8,057 bases of DNA, taken from contig CALCTX010000081.1 in assembly GCA_937907035.1 (NCBI GenBank), positions 1 to 8,057 on the forward strand, in the 5' to 3' direction. Source of the DNA: an uncultured Selenomonadales bacterium. GTDB taxonomy: Bacteria > Bacillota_C > Negativicutes > Selenomonadales > Selenomonadaceae. Shown here one piece after another: positions 1 to 7,039 of the stretch. Position 1 is the first letter of the stretch; the number at the start of each line of letters is the position of its first letter. The notes beneath the pieces were generated by a model. It was not told the DNA's origin. It made no database searches and saw only the letters and a program-made list of their open reading frames with translations. A program made the translations under genes and the position numbers.

Positions 1-78
1 GCCGGCGCACGTGACTTTATCGTAAAGCCGTTCCAGGCTGATCGCGTACTTGAAGCTATTCGTAAAGCTGTGGGCTGA
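1..78 (+). CDS. cheY: CheY-type response regulator, C-terminal 25 residues (partial)
   Basis: The window opens inside a reading frame that ends at TGA 76-78. The 25 visible residues begin AGARDFIVKPF and end in an amphipathic helix (DRVLEAIRKAVG). The lysine-proline-phenylalanine motif after a short hydrophobic strand is the conserved KPF of receiver domains. Its lysine contacts the phosphorylated aspartate, and the last helix closes the receiver fold. The protein ends right after that helix, so no output domain follows, as expected for a stand-alone CheY. CheY-P binds the flagellar switch and changes rotation. The gene sits directly before fliO, and its TGA shares one base with the fliO ATG (TGATG), which suggests translational coupling. 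This is the same position cheY has in the Bacillus subtilis fla/che operon. The start and phosphoacceptor lie outside the window, so another single-domain receiver cannot be excluded. Confidence 0.85.
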   Translation, partial: AGARDFIVKPFQADRVLEAIRKAVG

Positions 79-614
79 TGAACAGGCAGAGATGCTTTTG
101 GGCAGCAGGTTTAATTGTTTTAATAATGATGATGATTGCAGCTCCTGCGTTTGCAGAAGAAACAGCCGGGAGCGGTGGTTATTTAGCAGGCTATGAGAAT
201 GCAGATCCGAAACCATCACCGTTTTCGTGGTGGTCTACGTTTGCGTATTTGATTAGCCTGTTGGCAGTTTTTGCGTTTGTTGTGATTTTGGCTTATCTTG
301 CCTCTCGTTTTTTGAGCGGAAAATTTGCTCAAAAGATGAATGGCGAAGGTGGGCGTGTCCTGGCTCATCTGCCGCTTGGCCCAAATCGTTCGATCTGTGT
401 CGCGGAGATTGCTGAGCGAGTGTTTATGCTTGGAGTTACAGAGCATTCGATAACGCTTCTTCGGGAGATCACAGATGAGGCAGAGATAGAGCGGCTGCAT
501 CGGATGGATTTTGGCAAGGGTTTTTCTTATGACCCTTTTGCCGAGCAATTCGGATCCTTGCAGCAGCTGGCGAAGAGGATCCCATCTTTGTTTGACGGGA
601 ATAATCGCAGATGA
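78..614 (+). CDS. fliO: Flagellar biosynthesis protein FliO (FliZ in Bacillus)
   Basis: This 178-residue protein matches the FliO family, which helps assemble the FliP ring of the flagellar export gate. Residues 1-26 form a signal peptide with a basic start, a hydrophobic core and a likely cleavage site after APAFA. A short extracytoplasmic stretch follows, then one membrane segment at about 53-75. The cytoplasmic part (about 76-178) carries the family pattern LGPNRSICVAEIAERVFMLG, followed by VTEHSITLLREI. That pattern is a small beta-rich domain typical of FliO. A cleavable signal before the membrane segment is also known for the Bacillus protein. The ATG overlaps the end of the upstream cheY-like gene by one base, and the TGA overlaps the fliP ATG (ATGA at 611-614), so expression is probably coupled on both sides. 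FliO is weakly conserved, but the position directly before fliP makes the call firm. Confidence 0.9.
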   Translation: MNRQRCFWAAGLIVLIMMMIAAPAFAEETAGSGGYLAGYENADPKPSPFSWWSTFAYLISLLAVFAFVVILAYLASRFLSGKFAQKMNGEGGRVLAHLPLGPNRSICVAEIAERVFMLGVTEHSITLLREITDEAEIERLHRMDFGKGFSYDPFAEQFGSLQQLAKRIPSLFDGNNRR

Positions 615-1393
615 GAAGGGGTTGTGTGACGGTGTTTGGTTCACGGCGGATTCTTATTTTTGTGGGAATTCTGCTTTGTTTAGGGGCGATTGTTCCGGCG
701 ACAAGCTGGGCAGCACCTGTTTTTCCCAGTGTGAATATTGGCATCGGTGCTTCAGACAGCCCGCAGGATGTGGCGGTAACGCTTCAGATAATGGCGCTTT
801 TGACAATCCTTTCGGTAGCGCCGTCAATTCTTATCATGACGACTGCTTTTGTCCGGACGATTGTGGTGATCGGTTTTTTGCGCAATGCCATGTCAACGCA
901 GAATGTGCCGCCTAATCAAGTGGTTATCGCTTTGGCGATGTTTTTATCGTTTTATATCATGGCGCCTTATTGGAGTCAGGCCAATGAGCAAGGACTTCAG
1001 CCGTATCTGGCCGGACAGATTTCTCAGGAGCAGGCACTGCAAAATGTTGCGGCACCGATTCGGGAGTTTATGTTCAAGCAGACCCGGGAGTCTGATCTGG
1101 CATTGTTTGTGAATTTGTCAGAAGCTCCAAGGCCAAATTCACCGGATGATGTATCGACATTTACGCTTATTCCGGCATACATTATCAGTGAGTTGAAAAC
1201 GGCTTTTCAGATAGGCTTTATGATTTATATTCCATTTATTGTTATTGACATGATCGTTGCCAGTACGCTTATGTCAATGGGTATGATGATGCTGCCGCCG
1301 GCAATGATTTCACTGCCGTTTAAGATTCTGTTGTTTGTTATGGTAGACGGTTGGCATCTCTTGATAAAATCTTTGATTGTCAGCTTTAAGTAG
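611..1393 (+). CDS. fliP: Flagellar export gate protein FliP
   Basis: FliP forms the pentameric core of the flagellar type III export channel together with FliQ and FliR. The 260-residue length is normal. Residues 1-34 are a signal peptide with probable cleavage after TSWA. FliP is known to be made with a cleaved signal in many bacteria. The mature part has membrane segments at about 60-80, 102-120, 200-218 and 233-255. The stretch 68-94 (SVAPSILIMTTAFVRTIVVI, then GFLRNAM) is the family hallmark, and PIREFMFKQTRESDLALF (149-166) is the conserved extracytoplasmic part. A Met-rich segment (221-232, ending in LPPAM) precedes the last helix, as usual. The start chosen is ATG 611, coupled to the fliO stop. 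GTG 632, after an AAGGGG at 616-621, is an alternative that would still leave the signal core intact. Confidence 0.97.
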   Translation: MRRGCVTVFGSRRILIFVGILLCLGAIVPATSWAAPVFPSVNIGIGASDSPQDVAVTLQIMALLTILSVAPSILIMTTAFVRTIVVIGFLRNAMSTQNVPPNQVVIALAMFLSFYIMAPYWSQANEQGLQPYLAGQISQEQALQNVAAPIREFMFKQTRESDLALFVNLSEAPRPNSPDDVSTFTLIPAYIISELKTAFQIGFMIYIPFIVIDMIVASTLMSMGMMMLPPAMISLPFKILLFVMVDGWHLLIKSLIVSFK

Positions 1394-1399
1394 GAGAGG
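1393..1399 (+). promoter_or_regulatory. Ribosome binding site of fliQ
   Basis: The purine-rich GGAGAGG lies five bases before ATG 1405 and begins at the last base of the fliP stop codon. It fixes the fliQ start. Confidence 0.75.
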
Positions 1400-1404
1400 T
1401 AGCT

Positions 1405-1674
1405 ATGTCGGGTGATGTGGTAATACAGCTGGGACAGGAAGCGCTTATGCATGTCATGCTGGTTTCTGCGCCAATGCTGGGGCTGGGCCTGTTAGTAGGC
1501 TTGATGGTCAGTGTTTTCCAGGCGACCACATCAATTCAGGAGCAGACATTGGCATTTATTCCGAAGATTGTTGCAGTATTTGTGGCAATATTGCTGTTTG
1601 GTCCGTGGATGCTCAGGATCATGATCGAATATTTGACAAATATGTTGGTTAATTTGCCGCTGTATATTGGTTAA
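1405..1674 (+). CDS. fliQ: Flagellar export gate protein FliQ
   Basis: At 89 residues this small membrane protein has the exact usual size of FliQ, which packs around the FliP/FliR core of the flagellar export gate. It consists of two membrane helices, about residues 14-38 and 50-72. They are joined by the family signature VFQATTSIQEQTLAFIPKI at about 37-55, a loop containing the conserved glutamines and the Q-E-Q-T-L motif. The ATG at 1405 has a good ribosome binding site and lies 11 bases after the fliP stop. The stop codon TAA 1672-1674 is followed directly by the ribosome binding site of fliR. Nothing is missing or unusual. Confidence 0.97.
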   Translation: MSGDVVIQLGQEALMHVMLVSAPMLGLGLLVGLMVSVFQATTSIQEQTLAFIPKIVAVFVAILLFGPWMLRIMIEYLTNMLVNLPLYIG

Positions 1675-1676
1675 GC

Positions 1677-1683
1677 AGGAGGT
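1677..1683 (+). promoter_or_regulatory. Ribosome binding site that fixes the fliR start at TTG 1691
   Basis: A full-strength AGGAGGT begins three bases after the fliQ stop and stands seven bases before TTG 1691-1693. An earlier in-frame TTG at 1667 lies inside fliQ, upstream of this site, and has no comparable signal. The site therefore argues for the downstream TTG. Confidence 0.85.
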
Positions 1684-1690
1684 CAGAAAG

Positions 1691-2470
1691 TTGGACTTTT
1701 TTGATTTTGTGCAAAACCATGCAGCAGTCTTTCTGTTGATGTTGACCCGGTTGAGCGGAGTATTTATTGCCTCGCCATTTTTTGGCAGCATGAATATTCC
1801 CAAATACATTCGGGTGGGAACTGCATTTTTTATGGCGGTGGTATTCTTTCCTGTGGTTGACAATCTTCCGCAGCTCAGATTGCCAACTACGGTTTTTGGC
1901 TATGCCGGTGTAGTGTTGGTAGAGCTTTTTATTGGTTGGTTGATCGGCTTTGTGGCGTATATCACATTATCGGCGATCAACATGGCCGGTAAGATCATGG
2001 ACTTGCAGGTCGGTTTTTCAATGGTCAGTGTTATGGATCCGACTTCCGGTCAGCAAAATGCACTTATTGGCAGTTTCCTTTATAATTTAGGAATTATAGT
2101 TTTTTTGGTAACTAACGGACATCATGTTTTACTTTCCGCTATGGTGGAAAGCTTTCGAGCCATTCCGATAATGGGGATGGAAACAAATTTGGCAATTACT
2201 GATCTGATGGTGAATTTTACCAATGGAATTTTTTCGACGGGTGTAAAGATCGCAATGCCGGTTACGTTTGCAATATTATTGACAAATGTGTCATTGGGTA
2301 TTTTGGCGAGAACGATGCCGCAGCTTAATATTTTTGTAGTCGGGGTTCCGCTTCAGATCATTATTGGAATCTTTATTCTGGCGTTAATGTTGCCGTTTTA
2401 TATTTTATTCCTGGATGTGTTGTTTAATGAGGTATACGGAAATATCGCCGTTGTCTTCAAAACAATTTGA
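1691..2470 (+). CDS. fliR: Flagellar export gate protein FliR
   Basis: FliR completes the FliP-FliQ-FliR channel of the flagellar protein exporter. From TTG 1691 the protein is 259 residues, normal for the family, and begins MDFFDFVQNHAAVF. About six membrane segments are visible (roughly 10-28, 42-57, 70-98, 128-150, 185-208, 218-245). Family landmarks are the AGKIMDLQVGFSM segment with the following DPTSGQQ (99-121) and LARTMPQLNIFVVGVPLQI (205-223), which holds the conserved P-Q-x-N. The frame is open further up to a TTG at 1667, but the strong AGGAGGT at 1677-1683 fits only TTG 1691. A start at 1667 would add an unlikely charged leader. The 3' end overlaps flhB in a different frame by 20 bases or more, depending on the flhB start. 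No fusion to FlhB is present, although FliR-FlhB fusions are known in some clostridia. Confidence 0.96.
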   Translation: MDFFDFVQNHAAVFLLMLTRLSGVFIASPFFGSMNIPKYIRVGTAFFMAVVFFPVVDNLPQLRLPTTVFGYAGVVLVELFIGWLIGFVAYITLSAINMAGKIMDLQVGFSMVSVMDPTSGQQNALIGSFLYNLGIIVFLVTNGHHVLLSAMVESFRAIPIMGMETNLAITDLMVNFTNGIFSTGVKIAMPVTFAILLTNVSLGILARTMPQLNIFVVGVPLQIIIGIFILALMLPFYILFLDVLFNEVYGNIAVVFKTI

Positions 2471-3551
2471 TATTCCCTTTGTTTTTGATCTTCAGCTGTT
2501 CGCTGAGGAAAAGACGGAAGAGCCAACTGGTAAAAAGTTAGGCGATGCGAGAAACAAAGGCCAGGTAGCGCGCAGTCAGGAGCTGAGTACAGCTTTCGTG
2601 CTGATTGCCGGTTTTTGGGGTCTCAAATCACTGGGGGGCTCGGTCTATACTGAAATAACTACATATTGTGCTTATATTTTCGGGCATTTGAATCAAGGCG
2701 TTGCGACCGAAGATGTAATGAATTTGTTTTTAGGTATTATGGTCGTTTTGGCCAAGACTGCGTTGCCATTGATGCTGTGTGTGATGATAGCCGGGTTGGC
2801 AATAAATGTTTTTCAGACAGGATTTTTGTTTACAACTGAGCCGTTGGGATTTAATTTCGACCGGCTCAATCCAATAAATGGTTTAGGCCGCTTATTTTCA
2901 AAGCGGGCGTTGGTTGAACTTGTTAAGTCTGTATGTAAGATAATGATCATCGGTGCTTTTGTTTATGGTTATTTAAAGGCCGAAATCTTAAATATGCCGA
3001 AACTGATCTATCTTGATATCGGACAAGGGATGCTTTTTATCGGGCAGGTTATTTTTGACTTGGCATTTCGTATTTGCGGGATTATTTTGGTCATGGCACT
3101 GTGTGATTATTTCTATCAGAAATGGCAATTCATGCAGGACATGAAGATGACCAAGCAAGAAGTAAAAGAAGAGTTTAAGCAAATGGAAGGTAATCCGCAG
3201 ATCAAGGGCAAGATCAAGCAAAAACAGCGTCAGATGGCTATGCAACGTATGATGCGTGAAGTGCCGAAAGCGGATGTTATTGTAACAAACCCGACACATT
3301 TTGCGGTTGCCTTGCGATATGAAAAAGGAATGCGTGCACCGGTAATTGTCGCTAAAGGACAAGATCTGGTTGCTCAGAAAATAAAAACGATCGCTGCGGC
3401 GGCGGGCGTAACGATTGTGGAAAATCCGCCGCTGGCCAGAGCTTTGTTTGCGGTTGCTGAAATCGGAGACATGGTTCCGGCGGAGCTTTATAAGTCGGTG
3501 GCTGAAGTCCTGGCTTATGTTTATCGGTTGAAGCACCGGCGGCTTGCTTAA
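2451..3551 (+). CDS. flhB: Flagellar export switch protein FlhB
   Basis: FlhB regulates export-gate opening and switches substrate class from rod/hook to filament proteins. The N-terminal FDLQLFAEEKTEEPTGKK (12-29) and KGQVARS (36-42) motifs are typical. Four membrane helices follow (about 45-63, 90-122, 160-180, 192-218), then a basic cytoplasmic linker (DMKMTKQEVKEEFKQMEGNP, 230-249) and the autocleavage domain. The cleavage motif NPTH is intact at 280-283 (bases 3288-3299), so self-cleavage between N and P is expected. The C-terminal LAYVYRLK is also typical. The start is uncertain. TTG 2451 gives 366 residues and a family-like N-terminus, with a weak GGA ten bases upstream. ATG 2427 and ATG 2415 add 8 or 12 residues and overlap fliR more deeply; neither has a strong ribosome binding site. 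The function call does not depend on this choice. Confidence 0.96.
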   Translation: MSSKQFDIPFVFDLQLFAEEKTEEPTGKKLGDARNKGQVARSQELSTAFVLIAGFWGLKSLGGSVYTEITTYCAYIFGHLNQGVATEDVMNLFLGIMVVLAKTALPLMLCVMIAGLAINVFQTGFLFTTEPLGFNFDRLNPINGLGRLFSKRALVELVKSVCKIMIIGAFVYGYLKAEILNMPKLIYLDIGQGMLFIGQVIFDLAFRICGIILVMALCDYFYQKWQFMQDMKMTKQEVKEEFKQMEGNPQIKGKIKQKQRQMAMQRMMREVPKADVIVTNPTHFAVALRYEKGMRAPVIVAKGQDLVAQKIKTIAAAAGVTIVENPPLARALFAVAEIGDMVPAELYKSVAEVLAYVYRLKHRRLA

Positions 3552-3561
3552 AATATTAACT

Positions 3562-3569
3562 GAGGAGAG
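3562..3569 (+). promoter_or_regulatory. Ribosome binding site of flhA
   Basis: GAGGAGAG stands eight bases before ATG 3578 in the 26-base gap between flhB and flhA. The gap contains no hairpin or T-run that would act as a terminator. Confidence 0.75.
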
Positions 3570-3577
3570 TTCTTCGT

Positions 3578-5656
3578 ATGCCGCAGGAATCTTCTTCGCC
3601 ATCAGTTTCGTTTGGCGGTTTGGTACAAAGATATAGTGACGTTATGGTAGCGGTTGGTATCATTACCATTGTTATCATGATGATCATTCCATTGCCGACA
3701 ATGCTTCTGGACTTGCTCCTGTGTATGAATATTACACTGGCATTGGTAATTGTAATGGTTTCGATTTACAATGTTGAGGCTTTGGATTTTTCAGTTTTCC
3801 CATCTCTGTTGCTTGTTACTACACTTTTTCGATTAGCACTGAATGTTTCATCGACACGGCTTATTTTGCTTGAAGGCTATGCCGGTGAGGTTATCACTGC
3901 GTTCGGTAACTTCGTTGTCGGTGGTAATGCGGTAGTCGGATTTATCGTGTTTATCATTCTTATTATCATTCAGTTTATTGTTATCACCAAGGGTTCGGAA
4001 CGTGTTGCTGAAGTTTCGGCACGTTTTACTCTTGATGCTATGCCTGGTAAACAGATGGCAATCGATGCTGATCTGAACCAAGGCGCGATCACTGATCAGG
4101 AAGCTAAAAAACGCCGTGAAAAAATCCAGCATGAAGCTGATTTTTACGGCGCTATGGATGGTGCCAGCAAGTTTGTTAAAGGCGATGCGATGGCAGCAAT
4201 CATTATCATCGTCATCAATATTGTCGGTGGCTTCGTAGTCGGTATGGTACAGAGGAATCTGTCAGTTACCCAGGCTTTGCAGCAGTATACATTGCTGACA
4301 GTCGGCGAAGGTTTGGTAAATCAGATTCCGGCCCTTTTGATTTCCACAGCTACTGGTATTATCGTTACCAGAGCGGCTTCGGAATCAGATTTGGGACATG
4401 ACCTTGTTTCGCAGATTTTCCGCAATTCGCGTATTTTTATGATCGCCAGCGGAGTGTTACTCTTATTGGCAGCTGTTCCGGGGTTGCCCGGATTGCCGTT
4501 TATCTGTCTTTCCGGAATGTCAGGGCTTATCGCATATAATCTTAAGAAGTCTGAGGATGTCAAGGCTGAAGAGGTTACAGTGCAAAAGAAAGATATGGCA
4601 AAAGAAGAAAATACGAAACCGGAAAATATTGTTTCACTGCTTCAAGTCGATCCGATGGAGTTGGAAATTGGTTACAGTCTTATTCCGTTGGTTGACACCG
4701 GGCAGGGTGGCGATTTGCTGGAACGAATCGTTATGATCCGCCGGCAGTGTGCATTGGAACTTGGTTTAGTTGTTCCTACTATCAGAATCAGAGATAATAT
4801 TCAAATAAAACCTAATGCATATATTATAAAATTAAAAGGAATTGAGATAGCCAAGGGCGAATTATTACTTGATCACTATTTAGCGATGAATTCGGGTACA
4901 GTCTTTGAAGAGATTCAAGGCATTGATACTATTGAGCCGGCATTTGGACTTCCGGCACTCTGGATTACTGAAGCACAGCGTGAGCAGGCAGAGTTGAATG
5001 GATATACAGTAGTTGATGCAGTATCTGTTTTGGCAACGCATCTCACAGAAGTTATTAAGAGTCATGCTGATGAAATCCTCGGCCGTCAGGAAACTCAGAA
5101 TTTGGTTGATAATCTCAAGAAGACCAACTCGTCGTTGGTTGATGAAGTCGTGCCGGAGCTGCTTACTGTTGGTGAAATTCAGAAAGTGCTTGCCAATTTG
5201 CTTTGTGAACGTGTATCAATTCGTGATATGGCGACAATTTTTGAAGTGTTGGCCGATTATGCGCGGGCAACTAAAGATACTGAAATACTTACTGAGTATG
5301 TCCGGCATGCTATGGCCAGACAGATTACTCAGCAGAATATCCAAAATAATGTTTTGCCGTGTATTACACTTGATCCGGGCTTGGAAAACCGGATAGCCGG
5401 AGCTGTTCAGCGGACAGATCGCGGTTCTTATGTAAATCTTGATCCGGAAACGATGCAGAAGCTTTTAAAATCACTTCAGGCAGAGCTTCCAAAGTTGACA
5501 AATATGGGGTATCAGCCAATTGTACTGACAAGCCCCGCGGTAAGACTTTATTTCCGAAAGCTTACCGAACGGTCGATTCAGGGTGTTATTGTTTTGTCAC
5601 ATGCTGAAATCGAGCAGAGTGTTGAGATCCAGATCCTTGGGGTGGTGAAAATATAA
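3578..5656 (+). CDS. flhA: Flagellar export gate protein FlhA
   Basis: FlhA forms the nonameric ring under the flagellar export channel, couples proton motive force to export and docks chaperone-substrate complexes. At 692 residues it has the usual length. The N-terminal half has eight or so membrane segments (from about 20 to 322). It includes the FHIPEP-family signature RLALNVSSTRLIL (85-97) and the conserved cytoplasmic loop with RFTLDAMPGKQMAIDADLN (149-167). A charged, flexible linker (about 323-350) leads into the cytoplasmic domain (about 355-692). That domain carries typical motifs such as IRDNIQIKPNAY (403-414), PAFGLPALWI, and DAVSVLATHLTEVI with the following HADEILGRQE. ATG 3578 has a good ribosome binding site. 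The stop TAA 5654-5656 is immediately followed by the flhF GTG. A short AT-rich codon patch is present at 4799-4870, but the protein there is conserved. Confidence 0.98.
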   Translation: MPQESSSPSVSFGGLVQRYSDVMVAVGIITIVIMMIIPLPTMLLDLLLCMNITLALVIVMVSIYNVEALDFSVFPSLLLVTTLFRLALNVSSTRLILLEGYAGEVITAFGNFVVGGNAVVGFIVFIILIIIQFIVITKGSERVAEVSARFTLDAMPGKQMAIDADLNQGAITDQEAKKRREKIQHEADFYGAMDGASKFVKGDAMAAIIIIVINIVGGFVVGMVQRNLSVTQALQQYTLLTVGEGLVNQIPALLISTATGIIVTRAASESDLGHDLVSQIFRNSRIFMIASGVLLLLAAVPGLPGLPFICLSGMSGLIAYNLKKSEDVKAEEVTVQKKDMAKEENTKPENIVSLLQVDPMELEIGYSLIPLVDTGQGGDLLERIVMIRRQCALELGLVVPTIRIRDNIQIKPNAYIIKLKGIEIAKGELLLDHYLAMNSGTVFEEIQGIDTIEPAFGLPALWITEAQREQAELNGYTVVDAVSVLATHLTEVIKSHADEILGRQETQNLVDNLKKTNSSLVDEVVPELLTVGEIQKVLANLLCERVSIRDMATIFEVLADYARATKDTEILTEYVRHAMARQITQQNIQNNVLPCITLDPGLENRIAGAVQRTDRGSYVNLDPETMQKLLKSLQAELPKLTNMGYQPIVLTSPAVRLYFRKLTERSIQGVIVLSHAEIEQSVEIQILGVVKI
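5639..5647 (+). promoter_or_regulatory. Probable ribosome binding site of flhF inside the flhA 3' end
   Basis: GGGGTGGTG ends nine bases before GTG 5657, within the last codons of flhA. It is the only purine-rich match near this start and supports GTG initiation directly after the flhA stop. Confidence 0.5.
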
Positions 5657-7033
5657 GTGCGGATAAAAGTTTTTAAGGCAGTTGACCTGAAAGAAGCCAT
5701 GGCGATGGTAAAAGATGAACTGGGCAGTGATGCCGTTATTTTACATACAAAACGTTATCGTGAAGGCGGTTTTTTAGGCTATAACAGCAAAGAGGTAGTT
5801 GAGGTAACGGCTGCCGTGGAAGATGAACCGCGCCAGAGACCACGCCAGCGGGCAACACGCAATACCCGGTCAAAGCCTCAATCGGCACCGATGTCACTTC
5901 GGCCGAAGACAGTTGTTGCTCAATATAAAAACGCAAATATGCCGGAGGAAGTTCCGGAAGCGGAACAACCACCGGTACACCGGCAAGCTGCGCCGGTTCC
6001 CCGTATGAGAACACCGCAAGTGGCTACTTATGCTGAGCCTGGGTTGTTGCCACAGGATCAACCAGCCAAGAAGATCCCTTCCGTATTGGCACCGGTAAGA
6101 CCGGTAAGACAGCCGGTTATAGTTGAGCAGCCGGTACAGGTGCAATCAGTAATCCCGGTTGAATCAAAACCGGAAGATGATGCAAAGATAAAGCAGCTGG
6201 AAAAAGAACTGGCAGAAATGAAGGAAATCTTGAAGCAGGTTATGGGCAATAGCGGTAATCCTGATTTTGAGACGCTTCAAGATTTATTAAAGAAAAAAGA
6301 AGTCGGGCAGGAACTCTTGGAGGATATGATTAAAACGATGCCTGGAGTCGGGCTGGCGGCGGAATCACATTCGGAGGACGCGCACACTGCATTGACTAAC
6401 TATTTGAGCAATACATTGAATTTTACCGGCGGTATTTCGTTAAAGCCGGGAAAACCGACTATAATAGCGCTTATCGGGACAACCGGAGTCGGAAAGACAA
6501 CCACTTTAGCGAAGATCGCAGCACGTTGCGTGCTGGAAAAGGGTGTATCAGCTGCGCTTATTACTGCTGATACATATCGTATTTCAGCAGTTGAGCAATT
6601 AAGGACTTATTCGGATATTATCGGCTTGCCGTTGGATATTGTCTATTCGCCGTTGGAGTTGAAAACAGCGATCAGAAAACATCGTTCCAAGCAATTGATT
6701 TTGATCGATACGGCTGGCAGAAGTCAAAATAATGAGTTCCAAATGAATGAACTTATGGAGTTTTTGCAAGTTGAGCCATCAATAGAGAAGCATTTGGTTT
6801 TAAGTGCAACAACGCGTGATCGGGATATTGACGGCATTATGGAAAAATTTTCTGTTTGCAATCCTGATCGGCTCATCTTTACAAAAATCGATGAGGCTAC
6901 TTGCATAGGGCATATTTTAAATTTGTTATTCAAAAAGAAAATCCCACTTTCTTATTTGACAAATGGGCAAAGTGTTCCGGATGATATTGTTCCGGCGAAG
7001 CCCGAAATGGTTACTAAATTTTTGCTGGAGTAA
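5657..7033 (+). CDS. flhF: Flagellar SRP-type GTPase FlhF
   Basis: FlhF is an SRP-family GTPase at the membrane that marks where flagella are built. The 458-residue protein starts with the family B-domain opening MRIKVFKAVDLKEAMAMVKD. It ends with an NG GTPase domain (about 235-458). GTP-binding motifs are intact: P-loop GTTGVGKT at 274-281, DTYRISAVEQL at 305-315, DTAGR at 351-355, TKID at 409-412, and the closing NGQSVPDDI at 436-444. Between them lies a long linker (about 55-172) rich in P, Q, V and R, then a charged helix (about 173-195) that may form a coiled coil. The protein is roughly 90 residues longer than the Bacillus subtilis homologue (366 residues), mostly through the linker. 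GTG 5657 abuts the flhA TAA, which suggests coupled translation. Its usual partner FlhG follows six bases downstream. Confidence 0.96.
   Translation: MRIKVFKAVDLKEAMAMVKDELGSDAVILHTKRYREGGFLGYNSKEVVEVTAAVEDEPRQRPRQRATRNTRSKPQSAPMSLRPKTVVAQYKNANMPEEVPEAEQPPVHRQAAPVPRMRTPQVATYAEPGLLPQDQPAKKIPSVLAPVRPVRQPVIVEQPVQVQSVIPVESKPEDDAKIKQLEKELAEMKEILKQVMGNSGNPDFETLQDLLKKKEVGQELLEDMIKTMPGVGLAAESHSEDAHTALTNYLSNTLNFTGGISLKPGKPTIIALIGTTGVGKTTTLAKIAARCVLEKGVSAALITADTYRISAVEQLRTYSDIIGLPLDIVYSPLELKTAIRKHRSKQLILIDTAGRSQNNEFQMNELMEFLQVEPSIEKHLVLSATTRDRDIDGIMEKFSVCNPDRLIFTKIDEATCIGHILNLLFKKKIPLSYLTNGQSVPDDIVPAKPEMVTKFLLE
6091..6108 (+). repeat. Perfect 9-bp tandem direct repeat in the flhF linker
   Basis: ACCGGTAAG occurs twice back to back (6091-6099 and 6100-6108). 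It encodes PVR-PVR at FlhF residues 146-151, and weaker P-V units follow (P153-V154, P159-V160, P167-V168). The unit length is a multiple of three, so gain or loss of a copy would keep the frame. Confidence 0.8.
7026..7030 (+). promoter_or_regulatory. Ribosome binding site of flhG
   Basis: TGGAG at the very end of flhF stands nine bases before ATG 7040. It overlaps the last flhF codons, so flhG translation probably depends on ribosomes finishing flhF. Confidence 0.55.
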
Positions 7034-7039
7034 TGATAA

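Noticed and set aside
216..744. Two minus-strand open frames of 142 and 91 codons opposite fliO and fliP
   Set aside because: They overlap each other and recognised genes, and contain no domain pattern. Both are shadows of fliO/fliP codon use.
511..915. A 134-codon open frame on the plus strand across the fliO/fliP junction
   Set aside because: It overlaps two recognised genes in another frame. The protein is Cys-rich and unlike any family I know, so it is a shadow.
2988..3602. A 204-codon open frame on the minus strand, across flhB and the flhA start
   Set aside because: It lies antisense to the well-supported flhB, has a basic, His/Ser/Phe-rich composition typical of shadow frames, has no recognisable motif and no good ribosome binding site.
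5941..6175. Clustered CCGG tetranucleotides, suggesting a restriction-modification or protein-binding array
   Set aside because: CCG is the favoured proline codon here and is often followed by G-starting codons (Val, Glu) in a proline-rich linker, which explains the clustering without a separate DNA function.
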